Below are positions 47,171 through 58,800 of a stretch of DNA of 64,000 nt, piece after piece (the stretch's first letter is position 1; the number at the start of each line of letters is the position of its first letter). This stretch comes from Leucocoprinus leucothites. Lineage: Eukaryota; Basidiomycota; Agaricomycetes; Agaricales; Agaricaceae. The translations under genes and the position numbers were made by a program. Below the pieces are notes generated by a model. The model saw nothing but the letters and a program-made list of their open reading frames with translations. It had not been told where the DNA came from and searched no databases. The stretch spans positions 2,046,001 through 2,110,000 of the forward strand of contig JAACJO010000004.1 of the NCBI GenBank assembly GCA_013368445.1. Direction: 5' to 3'.

Positions 47171-48038
47171 GCTGATCTCTGTACTCGAGTATACCACCAG
47201 GGGGTGCATCGCTGTATTTATTCGATCTTTATTGTGTTACTGGGTAGATTGAGTGGATTTGATCCCTTGTTGACATTATCATGTACTCTTACTTAAAATA
47301 TATTTACTCAGGCGCTGAGCTGCTTCTCTGTCGGGGTCTCTTGATGCGGGACTGGAAACTATAATCAGCCTACAACATTGTGTTGAAGGAATGTTTATTG
47401 AATCAAAGGAGCCGGTCCACAGCCACTTTTTTCTGTACGACTTTTTTCTGGGAATACGATGACTCGAAATGTTGGACGATATAATCTTTTGTCCAGGATC
47501 AATGCAAGACACTCGGTGGATTGGTCATGTTTATGCTGCAAAGGAATGTATAGGATGGGTCAGCTCGTTCATTCTCCGGCCTGGGTATCACAAAGAGTCA
47601 CTGCAGAACGGGCATTTTCCGATTGCTACTCAAGTTGCTTTTGTTGGCCGGTATCATGCTGCCAACATGTGGGGATGGGCGCCTATCATATCGCGTGGAC
47701 ACCTCGTGTGGTTGAGTATTGCCTCCAAATCGAATACGAGGTCCATGAGCGGTGCATATGAGCGTATACAAGGTCATGTTCCCTCGGCGACTATTGTCTA
47801 ATTTGTCTTACGGCGAGTACAAAGAAGACCTTGTCCAAAACAAGGTTGCTTGGACGCGACTGTTGACGCGGTTGTGCACGTGAAGGGCGTGGGATGCAAG
47901 CAGAGACAAACACCGCGTGCAACGGCGGTGGGTTTAGCACAGAACGTGGACAACAGTTGATCTCTGCTATCTCCTCGCCGCCTCCACATTGCGCTCGAGA
48001 ATTAATTAAGTAGCTTGCTGTTCTGCAAGAGCAGTTAC
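47171..48038. other. Intergenic, SUN gene promoter
   Basis: 868 bases; overlapping frames at 47279-47801 have no motif on either strand. Nothing else seen. Confidence 0.4.
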
Positions 48039-51000
48039 ATGTCATTTGCGGGCACTCCTCTTGGTCAAGGCAGACGTCTCGATCACAACACTTTTCTTGG
48101 AAAACAACCTCTTCACGGCGCCCGTCTACCGAGCCTCCCCACATCCTACTCTTACGGGTCAGTTCTTTTGCCGTAAATCCTAACCCTGGCTCATCGTCCT
48201 CCAGCGCACCAACCGCAGAATCCCGCTCCCCGCCCCGCCACCGCCAGGCCCCCGACACATCCGCCGACACCCCCGACGACGAGCACGCTTCTGCTCTCGC
48301 CAAGTTCGCCAAGATCAAACAGCGCGAAGCTGCTGCGAACCGTCCAGGCGGTCCAAAGATCATAACCGAGCCTCCGAGACCTGACAACTGGTCGGTCAAG
48401 GATACTTCTGTCAACCTTGCCAGTGCTCTCCACATTGCTGCTAAAAACAACATGCTTCCTACGACAAATCCCAACAACGCATGGGCCTCTGGCGTCACGC
48501 GCCCGAATCCCACTGTTCCTCGGAGTACATCCGTGGAATACGAGAAAGAAACTCAGACGACTACCACTCGCCGCCTTGCACCTCCACCTCATCGACTCGC
48601 TCGCCCGCCTCCCTCGCGGAAACCGATTTCGAAAAATGCTTCTGTCACTATGGTTCCCGACTCGGAGGGAGAGAATGACACATCCGCACCCGCTGCCAAT
48701 GGACGGGGGAAGAGCCCCTTTGAGCATGTCGTAGACGCTGCTAAGATGATGCTCAAGCCCGCAACGTACTACGTGCGGCAGCTATCCCGTGAACCAGAAG
48801 ACCACTCCACTTCTACAAATGGGAACACCAGCCACAACAGAGACGCAAGTTATGACTACGCTGCGGAAGAACAGGAGTTTCAGGCCGCTCAGCAGGCTAA
48901 GCGTGCCTCTCTTCCCATACACAAACGTGGTCGCATGCCCATGGATAACAGGGCATACAAGCCTTCTGTTTCTGACATAGAAAGTGACGACGACGATTTT
49001 TCCGACGAAGACAAACGTAAAAGGAGGAAAAAGAAAAGGAAGAACGAGCCGGTTGGAGGACCTTTGACCACCCTGCCAGTCCTCTCGGCAGACAGAAAGA
49101 GGAAGCAAAAGAGCCGAGGGAACAGGTCAGGTGCAGCTGAACAGGATGATGAAGAAAGTGAAAGTGATGAAGAATTTAGTGTCGAACTAGTGCGTTTTAA
49201 ATGTTTCCTCCCGACTAGCTGCCTCACATATTCGAACAGGAATCAAGGCAAGCGCAGCAACATTCATCTGTTCCACGTTCCTTCCAGCCACCCTCACGCC
49301 TCTCTGCACCATCCCACGACATATCCATGCAAGACACATCGCTAGACACTGCTGAGCAAGGGCTCGACTCAATACCTGAAGTCCTGGAAGAAGTACTTCC
49401 GGATACACCATACGAAAAACGCGCACGAAGTCGAGAAAAGTCAGTTTCACGGCGAGTGCCCCGGTCGTCATCACGCCCAAGAGACTCGACCAGATTTTCT
49501 ATTGGTGGTCTTTTAGGCCGCTTGGTCCATGGTGTGATCAGGGGTCTGTTGATGATCGTCAAATTCGTGATATACCTTGTCACGAGTGTATTCTTCGTTT
49601 GCGGCCGTGTCCTTGGAACCATCTACGATATCATACTCAATCGACCAGTTCTATGGCTAAGATCGTCCGACTTGTCGCCTGCTGCGGCCCTTGTCAAATA
49701 CCTCGCTATTGGGGCACTAGCATATGGCATTTGGTATGGTGTTACGGAAACGGATATCGTATCACATCTTCCCTCCCTGTCAATTTCCCGACCGTCATCA
49801 CGGCCTATCTATACCGCTCCTGAAATTCCAGCTACCGATCTCGCCGAGCTTGCTGACCGGCTTCAACGACTCGAGCATGTCCTATCTGGACTCTCACTAG
49901 AATCAGAACGAACGCGAGCAAAGACGGAGGATGGTGTCCGGTCACACTCGGAGCTTGTGGGCCGTCTCGGAGCTCTGGAGAATCGGGTAACGACGGAGAG
50001 CAAACGTATCGTTGAGTCAGAAGTAAAGGTCAAAAACGCACTTGCGCTCGGGAAGAGTGTAAACACGATTCAACGCGACATCGAAATTCTCCAAGCGCAG
50101 CTCAAGACGCAAGAGAAGCAACGGCAGCAGGAAGACCAGCGGCATCGTGCTGATCATATCAGCGACGAAGAAGCTCGTGCCAAATTGCGTACACTGGAAG
50201 ACCGTGTTGGAGGTGTTGAGGGTGGTGTCAAAGAAGCCATCGAGCTTGGAAAGAAAGCGATTTCTACTAGTGCCAACGCCAAGGCCCCGACGATCAAAGT
50301 ACCTGGAGGACAAGACCTCAAATCTATCATCACTGATATCGTCGATGACGCCATCTCCCTCTTCAGTAAAGACGCTATCGGCAAAACCGACTACGCGATG
50401 CACTCTAGTGGTGCTCGAGTGATTCCATCCCTTACATCGCCCTCTTTCGAACTTCAACCAAATGATCTGAAGAATCAGTTCCTTGGGTTCTTCACAGGAA
50501 CTGGCTCCGCTGCCGGACGACCACCTGTAACCGCTCTGCATCATGAATCACATTCAGGTTATTGTTGGCCATTCTCTGGTTCCCAAGGTCAATTGGGTGT
50601 CAGCCTTGCGGCTCCCGTGATTATTGATGAGGTGACTATCGACCATGTCGCAAAGGAGGTGGCATTTGACCTTGGCAGCGCACCGAGACAATGTGAAGTT
50701 TGGGGTATGGTTGAGGGTGAAGAAAACGCGAAAAAGTACCTGGAGATCGCTGAGGCGCGCGAGAAGGCCAGAGCGACAGATTCGGATATCGCTGTGGAAA
50801 TGGAAGAGTATCCTCGAACATTACCACATAACCCGCCGTATCTTCGGATTGCCAATTTTACGTATGATATTGCGGCGAAGAAGAACATTCAGACTTTCTC
50901 TGTGGAAGAGGATGTGAAGGAGAGGAAGATGGATTTCGGGATTGTGGCGTTGAGGATTTTGGATAATTGGGGTATGGAGGCTTATACGTGTTTGTATAGG

Positions 51001-51069
51001 TTTAGGGTGCATGGAGAGCGGTTGGGGCCGATGCAAATTCCGGAGCCTGATGAAGATGTCGGTCTATAG
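48039..51069 (+). CDS. SUN-domain inner nuclear membrane protein (Sad1 type)
   Basis: Three exons: 48039 to about 48157, about 48204 to 49190, and about 49241 to 51069, giving roughly 970 residues. The N-terminal nucleoplasmic half is disordered, with a strong basic nuclear targeting run ('KRKRRKKKRKNEP') and acidic patches ('DEESESDEEF'). Two hydrophobic stretches follow ('GLLMIVKFVIYLVTSVFFVC' and 'KYLAIGALAYGIWYGV'). The lumenal part has a coiled coil ('LADRLQRLEHVLSGLSLESE', 'DIEILQAQLKTQEKQRQQ') and a C-terminal SUN domain with 'YCWPFSGSQGQLGVSL', 'IDHVAKEVAFDLGSAPR', 'WGMVEG' and 'EAYTCLYRFRVHGE'. It should pair with KASH proteins in the LINC complex, tethering chromatin or spindle pole body to the cytoskeleton. 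Confidence 0.9.
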
Positions 51070-51862
51070 AGTACGGAGTGGCAACGCTGGGAAGGACGAA
51101 GGAAGCTGGTCGAAGTGACGTTCTGGTGAAAGATAGGGCAGTTGTGCTGTGGGCTTTTTGAACGATGACTTATTGCCTTGGTTCCTTGTTTATGGTTTTT
51201 ATCGTCTATTTGCCTTTCTCCATCACTCACTCCATCCATGCTATCACACCTGGCCCTCTGCAGAGTTGGTGCAGAGTCCCGTCGTTGCCTGCGAAGAACC
51301 CTCTCATTTCTTTTGCCTCGCTCTGTCTTTCTCTCTTTCTTCCTTGGTATTGCTCATCTATGACGACCCGTTACGATCTTCCTTTACTCACGCATGCGTC
51401 ACCCTCACTGCAACCCCATCCTCATCATTCTCACATACTCTTGCTCGTTGCTCTCCTATCCCACCCGTACTTATACATACATAAACATGTATTTTTCTGT
51501 CTTGTCTCTTAGTCTCTATTTTTTCTTTCTTTGATTAATTACCCCTTCTCTCTGATTTTTGTTACTTGGGATCCAGTGGATTGTTCTAACCAGCATCTCA
51601 CCATAATTTAACCTTCTGAAACTCAGGGTCTCTGTTATGATAGGATCACGTGTGGATGATGCTATATTGATGGGGACGACGGGTGACATTGACACCGGTG
51701 ACCGTCAGTGTCAAAGGCTACCGCGCAGCACCCAAAAACAAACACTGTACCCAGCTCTTGTCCTTGACCCGAGCTCCTTACCTCCCCCGTCTACCGTGCT
51801 TTCCCGAGTTCCTCTCTCGTCCATTTCCTATCCCAATCTTCTCGCCTATTTCCTGATCTCTG
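51070..51862. promoter_or_regulatory. Pyrimidine-rich promoter region
   Basis: 793 bases between co-oriented genes. From about 51290 to 51560 the plus strand is dominated by C and T runs, a frequent promoter feature in basidiomycetes. No defined element is claimed. Short frames here are by-products of the biased composition. Confidence 0.5.
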
Positions 51863-53096
51863 ATGTACAACAGTTATGGATCCGGAGGCGTTACCAGTCC
51901 ACCACTGACCAATAATCCATTTATTGACCATACGGCATCGACTACGCAGCGGTATCCCGATATCTCGCAGCCGCATAATGTGGTTATGAATGGTGCTGGT
52001 GCTGGTGGTGGTGGGCAACAGTACCCTCAGTTTCAACAACAGCACCAACTGTCGCAGTTTCAGAATCAGATGCAACCGCCTCAGCAGCAGCCATGGCAGA
52101 CGGATATGACAATGAACTCTATGAGTCCGATGAACAGTGCTGGGATGCAACCTCAACCGACCGGGTACCAGATGCAGAGTTCCTTCGGGCAGGGAGCAGT
52201 TAGTGGGACGAGCTACAATTATCTCAATAGCACAGGACAACAGCCGATGCAGCAACAACAGACGTCGTATAATCCCGCACAACAACAGTTGCAGAGTCCG
52301 AGCTATCTTGCCCAGTTTGACCCTTATGCGGGGATTGGGCAGGGCTGGGGAGAGACGACTACGACTACGACGACGATCACTGCCAATGTCACACCTTCCT
52401 CGCTTTCTGCCACAGGCACGGGTTCCAGCGGTGGTGGCGCCCAATATTTCTCGTCTTCGCATATCAATACACCAGTACCATCATCCAACCAACCGACTTC
52501 GCTGTCCGCAGCGGGCGATCAACACCCGAGAGAGTACATCAGGATCCATAAAACGTTAATTGAGTCGTGGGATAGGTTTACTTGGAATACGTTTTTGGGT
52601 TTGTTTGAAAAGTTAAAATCGGCTTGGGAGGCGAGGAAGAGCGAGTTGGATGCGAGGGTTGGGGTGTTGAATACGCAGGTTTCAACGTTGCAGATGCAGA
52701 CGCAGGCTGCGGGGTCGCTTGGATATGCGGGGTATTTGCAGGTGCAGCAGTATCAACAGGAGGCTTCTAGGATTCAGGGGGTGAGTACAGATTTCGTTAT
52801 GGAAGTGTGATGCCATAATTTGTCTGAATGCTAATTTTTTATTTACTTGTGGGACAGCTCGCCAAGCAAGCTGCGTTGAATTTCGGTGCGAGTTATTTTT
52901 AAGTGTTAAAGATAGTTGGCTAATCGTGCTATATCTGTTTCAACTATCAGATTCGGTGGCTGCTTCGACGTTCCAGATGCAGGAGGTTTTCCAGAATTAT
53001 AGACAGTCAGGAGATTTAGCGAGTAAGAAGCGCGTCAGAGAGGCGACGAATGCGTCATTGCAGAGTCTTCCGGATTGGCCGCAGCCATTCGTATGA
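51863..53096 (+). CDS. Gln-rich protein, conserved C-terminus, function unknown
   Basis: Three exons: 51863 to about 52779, a small exon around 52858-52885 ('LAKQAALNF'), and about 52952-53096. About 360 residues. The first 220 residues are low complexity, rich in Gln, Ser, Thr and Gly ('NQMQPPQQQPW', 'QQPMQQQQTSY'), like many transcription-related or stress-granule proteins. The C-terminal 140 residues are ordered: 'YIRIHKTLIESWDRFTWNTF', a helix 'LFEKLKSAWEARKSELDARV', then 'STFQMQEVFQNYRQSGDLAS' and 'KKRVREATN' to the end 'PDWPQPFV'. I do not recognise the domain and assign no function. The ATG at 51863 is the first in frame after the pyrimidine-rich leader. Confidence 0.75.
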
Positions 53097-53424
53097 ACGC
53101 TTGTTTTTTTTTCTCTTTTGAATTTTTTGATCTGTCGTGGGCGATTTTCTTACGTGGTGCTCTTATTTTGCTCTTCATGGTTGTTTGTTGTATTATTGTA
53201 TATTGATATTTCTTGGAATCGATATTTGTAATAAGCTTGCTGTAATCTGCAGCCTGAGGCGACAAGGTAGGCGGATCTTGTTACATCGGGCCTTGTCACG
53301 GCCACCACTGCAGTTCATCAAATTAGAAGCCCGGAGCATGCCTGTGCCAGGACCTGGGCTGGGCCCCACTCTTAGGCCTAGTCTACTAGCGACCTTTGAA
53401 ACTCAGACCACCTCCTGAGCATCA

Positions 53425-54641
53425 ATGAAAACATGCAGTTTTCTTGTGTTCCGCACGGAATACGCGAGGCGACCATGAAGTTGACCGTTGTCGGTGTGTC
53501 TTCTGTTAATAGGAGCACACCGCCTACAGCTGCAGGTACAGAGCATTCCACTGCATCCAACAGCCGCCGTCTTGCAAAGTACGATCCGTCAATTAAACGA
53601 TGCCTTCTCGAGATGTACCTTTATTTCTCTAGTAACGTTGACTTTGACTGAACAGACGCCTAGCCTGCTCACTCCACCTCTCGGGCCCCGCAAAGACGCA
53701 AACCCAAAAACGCCCCACAGAAAATACCAATCGTCATTGCGTAGGTAGCTCGGCTAGATCATCATGGTGCCGAACTAGACATACGTTCTTTTACCCTCAG
53801 GGTCATGGGGCCTACTGGAACTGGGAAGAGCAATGTCAGTTACAGGGAAACATTCCTTTCTTTGAATTAATCCGTTATTGACCCGCTCTCTTCCTAATAG
53901 CTCATTCAGCTTGCATCCGGGAAAGATGCGGGAGTCGGCCATTCGCTCACCTCCTCCACTCAAAAGATTCGCGAGATTCCATGTCACCATCCTTCGAAGG
54001 GCTACGAGATCAACTTTGTGGATACCCCAGGCTTCGATCAGACTCACGAAGACGACTTTGGGGTGCTCAACAGAATAGCAGAGTGGCTTACCAATAGGTC
54101 TGTACAGCTTGGTTATCATATTGGCCGGCGAGAGGCGTGACCAATTTTCAATCTGCGGCTTCTATTCACTACTAGGTACAAAAATGGCGTGAAACTATCT
54201 GGGGTCATCTATACGCACCGAATCACAGACAACCGTATGGATGGATCAGCTATCAAGACCCTCGACCTCTTCCAAAAAATTTGCGGCGACGATATGTCTC
54301 CGAATATTCGACTTATAACGACACATTGGGACGAAGGGGACGTCCTTCGCCATGCTCAGGTATACCGCGAAAGGGAAAAGGAACTTCGCGAATTATATTG
54401 GAAACCCTTGATCGACAAAGGCTCGAAAGCACTGCGATCTCGCAACGATAAGACAAGCGTATGGGATATCGTTGACTCCCTCCCCTTGGAGCAGAGGGCG
54501 CTACAAATTCAGAAGGAAATTGTTGATCAGCATATGCCATTGCAGGATACAGCGGCGGGGCAAACGTTCTCTTGGTTCTGGGACGTCTTGGATTCATTGA
54601 AACGAACCTTAGATCGGATAGGATTTACCTTCCGTACATGA
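53425..54641 (+). CDS. P-loop GTPase family protein F
   Basis: First gene of accessory cluster 2. Secure exons: 53664-53740 ('RRKPKNAPQKIPIVIA'), 53801-53834 (34 bases, 'VMGPTGTGKSN'), 53901-54097 (197 bases, with G3 'DTPGFDQ') and 54176-54641 ('KLSGVIYTHRITDNRM', G4-like 'TTHWD', ending 'IGFTFRT'). The protein stops soon after the helical region, without the terminal coiled coil of A, D and E. The 5' exon is not settled; ATGs at 53425, 53433 and 53475 are candidates, but none joins 53664 in frame with a consensus donor that I can see. The start given is the outermost ATG. Co-oriented with the fusion gene H, 1.2 kb away. Confidence 0.7.
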
Positions 54642-55236
54642 GTGAGCAATTGCGGTCAGTAAGGATGGATTATATTCCCGTTCATAAACGCTGACGCGAG
54701 CCCCGACTTTAGTGAGGATTCGCAAAGCAAGATTAAAGCTTGGAGTCACTGGGCTCCAGGACCTCTGACACAAGCCATATAAGGCAGATAGATCACGTGA
54801 GTTAGACCGTGTCCGTCTGGGCTTCCGTAAGCTTGGCACCTTCAGCTGTTTATTTAAAAAGGGAATGCATTAATTAGGGCCTATATAGCACTTTGAGTAT
54901 TGATAGAGGTAGAGTGGAGGACACCTAAAGCTTAAACGAGTACCCGTGTTTCTTATGATCAGCTCAATAAAATCGTACAAAATTTCGGCATGAGACTCGG
55001 GTCAACTTTAGATGTGTTTTCATAATTCTCCCGCGACGTTTTGGTCACTGCCAGAAAGTTCCGGAAACTTACAGAAGCATAAGTAGACAGACTGAGGGGA
55101 ACAGTGTGGCAGGCTCTAACGAAGCCCTATGCAGTGCCTACTGTAGAGCGGTCAGTCCAGCGGGCCCGCCGGCCCCCTCTGAGACGCTACCAGCATTGTA
55201 TGCGTTCGCTGTACCGTCTCAGACAATAGAGTGTAG
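54642..55236. other. Intergenic, left flank of the duplicated block
   Basis: No gene seen. A GC-rich patch at about 55150-55190 stands out from the surroundings and abuts the left end of the duplicated block, possibly marking the insertion point. Confidence 0.4.
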
Positions 55237-55506
55237 CTTGACTATGGTGGCCAGCTTCAACTTTGGCTTCCTGCATGGTGGAGTTGATGAACTTATATGC
55301 CTGTTAAGTAGCATTTGCTTTCGAAAAGCGAAAAAACGCTATCGTGCTTTTACCGACTCCCGGGCCGGTCAGGCCGATAGCACTGGATGAATGTCCCTGA
55401 GCGACTTTTGAGTGCAGGAGCTGTATTTAAGGCGAACATACACGATTATGGTATGCTTTTCTTCTACCATGTCGAGCTTCGCGCGCTTGGAGGATGATAC
55501 TCCCAT
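55237..55506 (-). pseudogene. Truncated copy of GTPase C
   Basis: Starts 'MGVSSSKRAKLDM' at 55506 like gene C and keeps the exon 1 donor region, but the Walker A exon has six extra bases, giving 'GLTGPGVGKST', which breaks the G-x4-GK[ST] spacing. Only about 50 bases of the next exon are present before the homology ends at about 55237, so G3, G4 and the whole C-terminus are missing. It is a passenger of the segmental duplication and should be non-functional, though transcription from the copied bidirectional promoter is possible. Confidence 0.8.
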
Positions 55507-55861
55507 GTCTCTAAAACCGGAGAGCCAAATGCCGCATGGAGGGTCATTAAGACAGTTTAAACTCTTGAAACATCGTTCATAAAATGCCAGCTTTGGAGCT
55601 CTGAAGAATGGGCATTGATGGAATTGTAGATTCCACATTCGAATAGATCGATCCAACCTCGTGGATGGCCGCAAAACTCCGCAAGGACTGGAACTCCCGG
55701 TAGCTATGCAGCCGTGAAGTCGAACTCTGATCAATTGCAGACCGCAAAAGGCGTGGCAGATTGGGTTGAAGCCACTCAGCCACACCAGGGAATGACACAG
55801 CCTGCAACGCTTTCTCGTCCTCTTTACTCTTCCTCCAGTCGATTTAGCTCTCCCAGATCTA
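55507..55861. promoter_or_regulatory. Duplicated bidirectional promoter upstream of H
   Basis: Copy of the C/D promoter (17318-17682) with scattered substitutions and small gaps. It probably drives the GTPase-kinase fusion gene, implying expression similar to D unless the changes matter. Confidence 0.55.
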
Positions 55862-58800
55862 ATGGCTCCTCAGTCCAAAGCTCGCCTCTCTGCCCCCTCG
55901 CCGTCCCCTCAGTCCGGATCAACCACTCAAGTACAGATGGATAGAGTGACTCTCCATGATAGCCTGTATGTTGTACTGACTAGAGGATTCGGAGCGCAGT
56001 CATTGGCTAAAGTGCTCTAGGCCCCCAGATCCCCGACCTCAGACGTCACGCACTTCAGGAGAGCACAGAGAACGACACGTTGTACAACATGACGAGTCAT
56101 CAAATAGTCATTGCCATCCAGTGCCACAGCATAATCAGCCTCGACGAGCAGAAAAATCCAGCACATATCCTCAACCGTCTGCTTCCTTCTCGAAAGGCCC
56201 AACCGAACCTGGTCAGGACACTCCTAGAAAGCTTGGACGTATCTCTCAAACACCTATCACTAGCGGAAGTAGTGTAGGATACATCACTATGGAACCCACA
56301 CTACATGAAGAGTCGAGCTTGCAAAATTCGTAGGTGTCTTCAATCATTGCCTTGACAGATTGTAAGCTCATAGTTTCCCGAAACCAAAGTCCGACATATG
56401 AGGAAGAAACATTCGAGCCAACAGAGTCGACTCCGAACGATAGTCGTCCACGAGCTACCGCGGCGCAAGGTAAGTTTCTTAAGGAGCTGTGATGCGATAA
56501 AACTGATTTTTAAGCGATAGATCATACATATTTGAAATAGTAATTGCTGAAATATTCAATATCTCTGCATTATCTGATGTCATTCTGTCTCTAGTATCAA
56601 TTCACTCCTTACTTTTGGTTCTGGATCCAAACAGGTTTGTACGACATCAATCTTCACCAGGCCCATCTCCCTCACCATATACCAGGCTCGAGATACGGTG
56701 GCCTCACAAGAGAGGGCTTCAAGCGAAACCTTGAGCAACTTCGAACCGGACACAAGCAGTAGCTATCAAGAGGATCCAAGCCTCGTACGACTGGAGCAAC
56801 TGAAAGAAAGCGATACGTTGATCGCGTAAATATCAGTATCGTCGGGTTTCGAACCATTGCTGATTCCATTTGATAGGTTGATGGGACCCACTGGAGCAGG
56901 AAAGAGTTCAGTAGGTCCAATACCTGCAAGCTTAACGTTATGCTCTCATCCGTTCATATTATCAAGTTTATTAGCAAGGCCACAGGTCGAGACATTGGTG
57001 TGGGACACGACTTGCAATCTTTCACGGACGACGTGAGGGCTCTCAGAGTACGAGTCCCAGGGACGAACGAGGATGTCATCCTAGTCGATACACCTGGGTT
57101 TGACGATACCCACAAATCCGATTACGAGATCCTCTGGCTCATTGCGAAATGGCTGGAACAAACGTAAGCGTTGGTAATAGCTCAAACTTGATGTAGGGGC
57201 TTGAGGAACATCCACCTTCGTGGAGTCTTGTACCTTCACCGAATTACTGATAACCGCATGGCGGGCACACCTCTGAGAAGTCTGGAGCTATTCGAGAAGA
57301 TCTGTGGGCCCAAGTGGTTCAGTCGAGTAGTGCTTGTAACGACTATGTGGGACGACCTCCCGAACGAGCAAATCGGAGAACTGCGCGAAGCAGAGCTCAA
57401 GAGCAGCTTCTGGAAGGGGATGATCGACAGAGGCTCTCGGACGATACGCCACAATAATCACAGCGACTCAGCGTGGAGAATCCTCAAGCTCCTCCTCGAG
57501 ATGTCAGAGGGGTCCGAATTGCCGGAGATCAAGCCGGCGCAGATGAAGTTGAAGCCTCAACTTCAAAAAGAGACGGCTGACAAGGGAAAGGCACTACCGA
57601 AAACTGATGCCGGCTACGAGCTGTATTCCCAGATTGGCGAGATGGAAAGGAGGCGGAGACGTGTCATCGAGACGCTTGATAAGCAGCTAGTTCGACCTGA
57701 TCCAGGTAGCGAGGTCAAGCGCATTCTGCAGGACCAGCGCGCTCAGTTGCAACAAGAGAGTGCGGCTGCTGCGGGAGAGTTAGATGCATTAAAGCTGGCG
57801 GCTCCTCAGCGATTGGTCAAACTCCTCCTCCAGGTGTCAGAGGGGTCTGAATTGCCCGGGATCAGGCCGGCCCGAATGGGGCTGAAGCTGACCGAGAAGC
57901 TCGTTGCTATTTTTCAGCAGCAGTACGAACCGATGCCAGATCGCCAGGTGCAAGCATGGGGAAGGTTGAAGAAGGAAGACGAGTGTCGGGACATGGTCTT
58001 AGTTTTGACCGAAGATTCAACCAAGTGCTTCTCACTCGCTGCGCTCGAGGGTGAAGAGGCTCAGTGCATCGCTGATTATTTAAGTGGTGTAAGTAATTTG
58101 CCTCATGCAGCAAATTCGGCGCTAATGCTGATATTCATTTGCACACTGGCAGATACTCGAGGATGAGGACAAATTGGAACGCCGACAACGGAAATGTGTT
58201 CTGCATCTACTATCCAGACTTTGCAAATCGGCTAAAGTTTATCCAAAATCATTGGAGTTGTCTAACATCAAGTGCGATCTCAGATATCCCTTTAACAGCG
58301 GAGGCTTCGGCGATGTTTACAAGGGGAAGGCCGGAAAGAGAGAAGTATGTGTCAAAGTCGTTCGTAGCCAACGTCAGCAAGACAGGCGTGCTTTGAGAGT
58401 AAATCCTGCAGAGCAATTTTTGCAATCGCCATCTGACATTATCCCAGGCGCACTTGAAAGAGCTCGCTCTTTGGGGTCACATATCGCACCCGACTATTCT
58501 CCCTTTCTGTGGCGCCTACCTCTCAAATGAACAATCCCCAAGAGTTTGTATGGTTTCACCTTGGATGGAGAGCGGTGATCTCGAATATTTCCTTGAGAAT
58601 TTTCCCAACACCCCTCTTATCCCTCTTGTACGAGCCCCTCGCGCTTTGTGAACTCCCCATCTGACAGTCCCATAGATGTTGGATATCATATCTGGCCTCG
58701 ATCATTTGCACAGCTTCGAAATTGTGCACGCAGACCTGAAAGCGGTAACCCCTAGTTGTTTCCATTCCGCTATCACATAGCTTACTCAAGGCAGGGCAAT

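Larger units (their letters stand above)
55235..57812. repeat. Segmental duplication, copy 2 (C relic, promoter, D-like half of H)
   Basis: Counterpart of 17035-19655. Sequence agreement is high in the G-domain exons, and the 40-, 80-, 111-, 34- and 197-base exons keep identical lengths. It starts within the third exon of GTPase C and ends after the codons for 'APQR' in the D-like part, where H continues into new sequence. Confidence 0.9.

Noticed and set aside
47459..47801. Two overlapping plus-strand frames near 47.5 kb
   Set aside because: They overlap in different frames and contain no recognisable motif; probably chance open frames.
51149..51512. Three overlapping frames in the pyrimidine-rich promoter of the Gln-rich gene
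   Set aside because: Long open frames are expected where C/T runs suppress stop codons; products are Ser/Leu/Pro/His low complexity.
55966..56020. Frameshift and stop near the start of the fusion gene H
   Set aside because: Explained by a 55-base intron with consensus ends that is also present, as 48 bases, in paralogue D.
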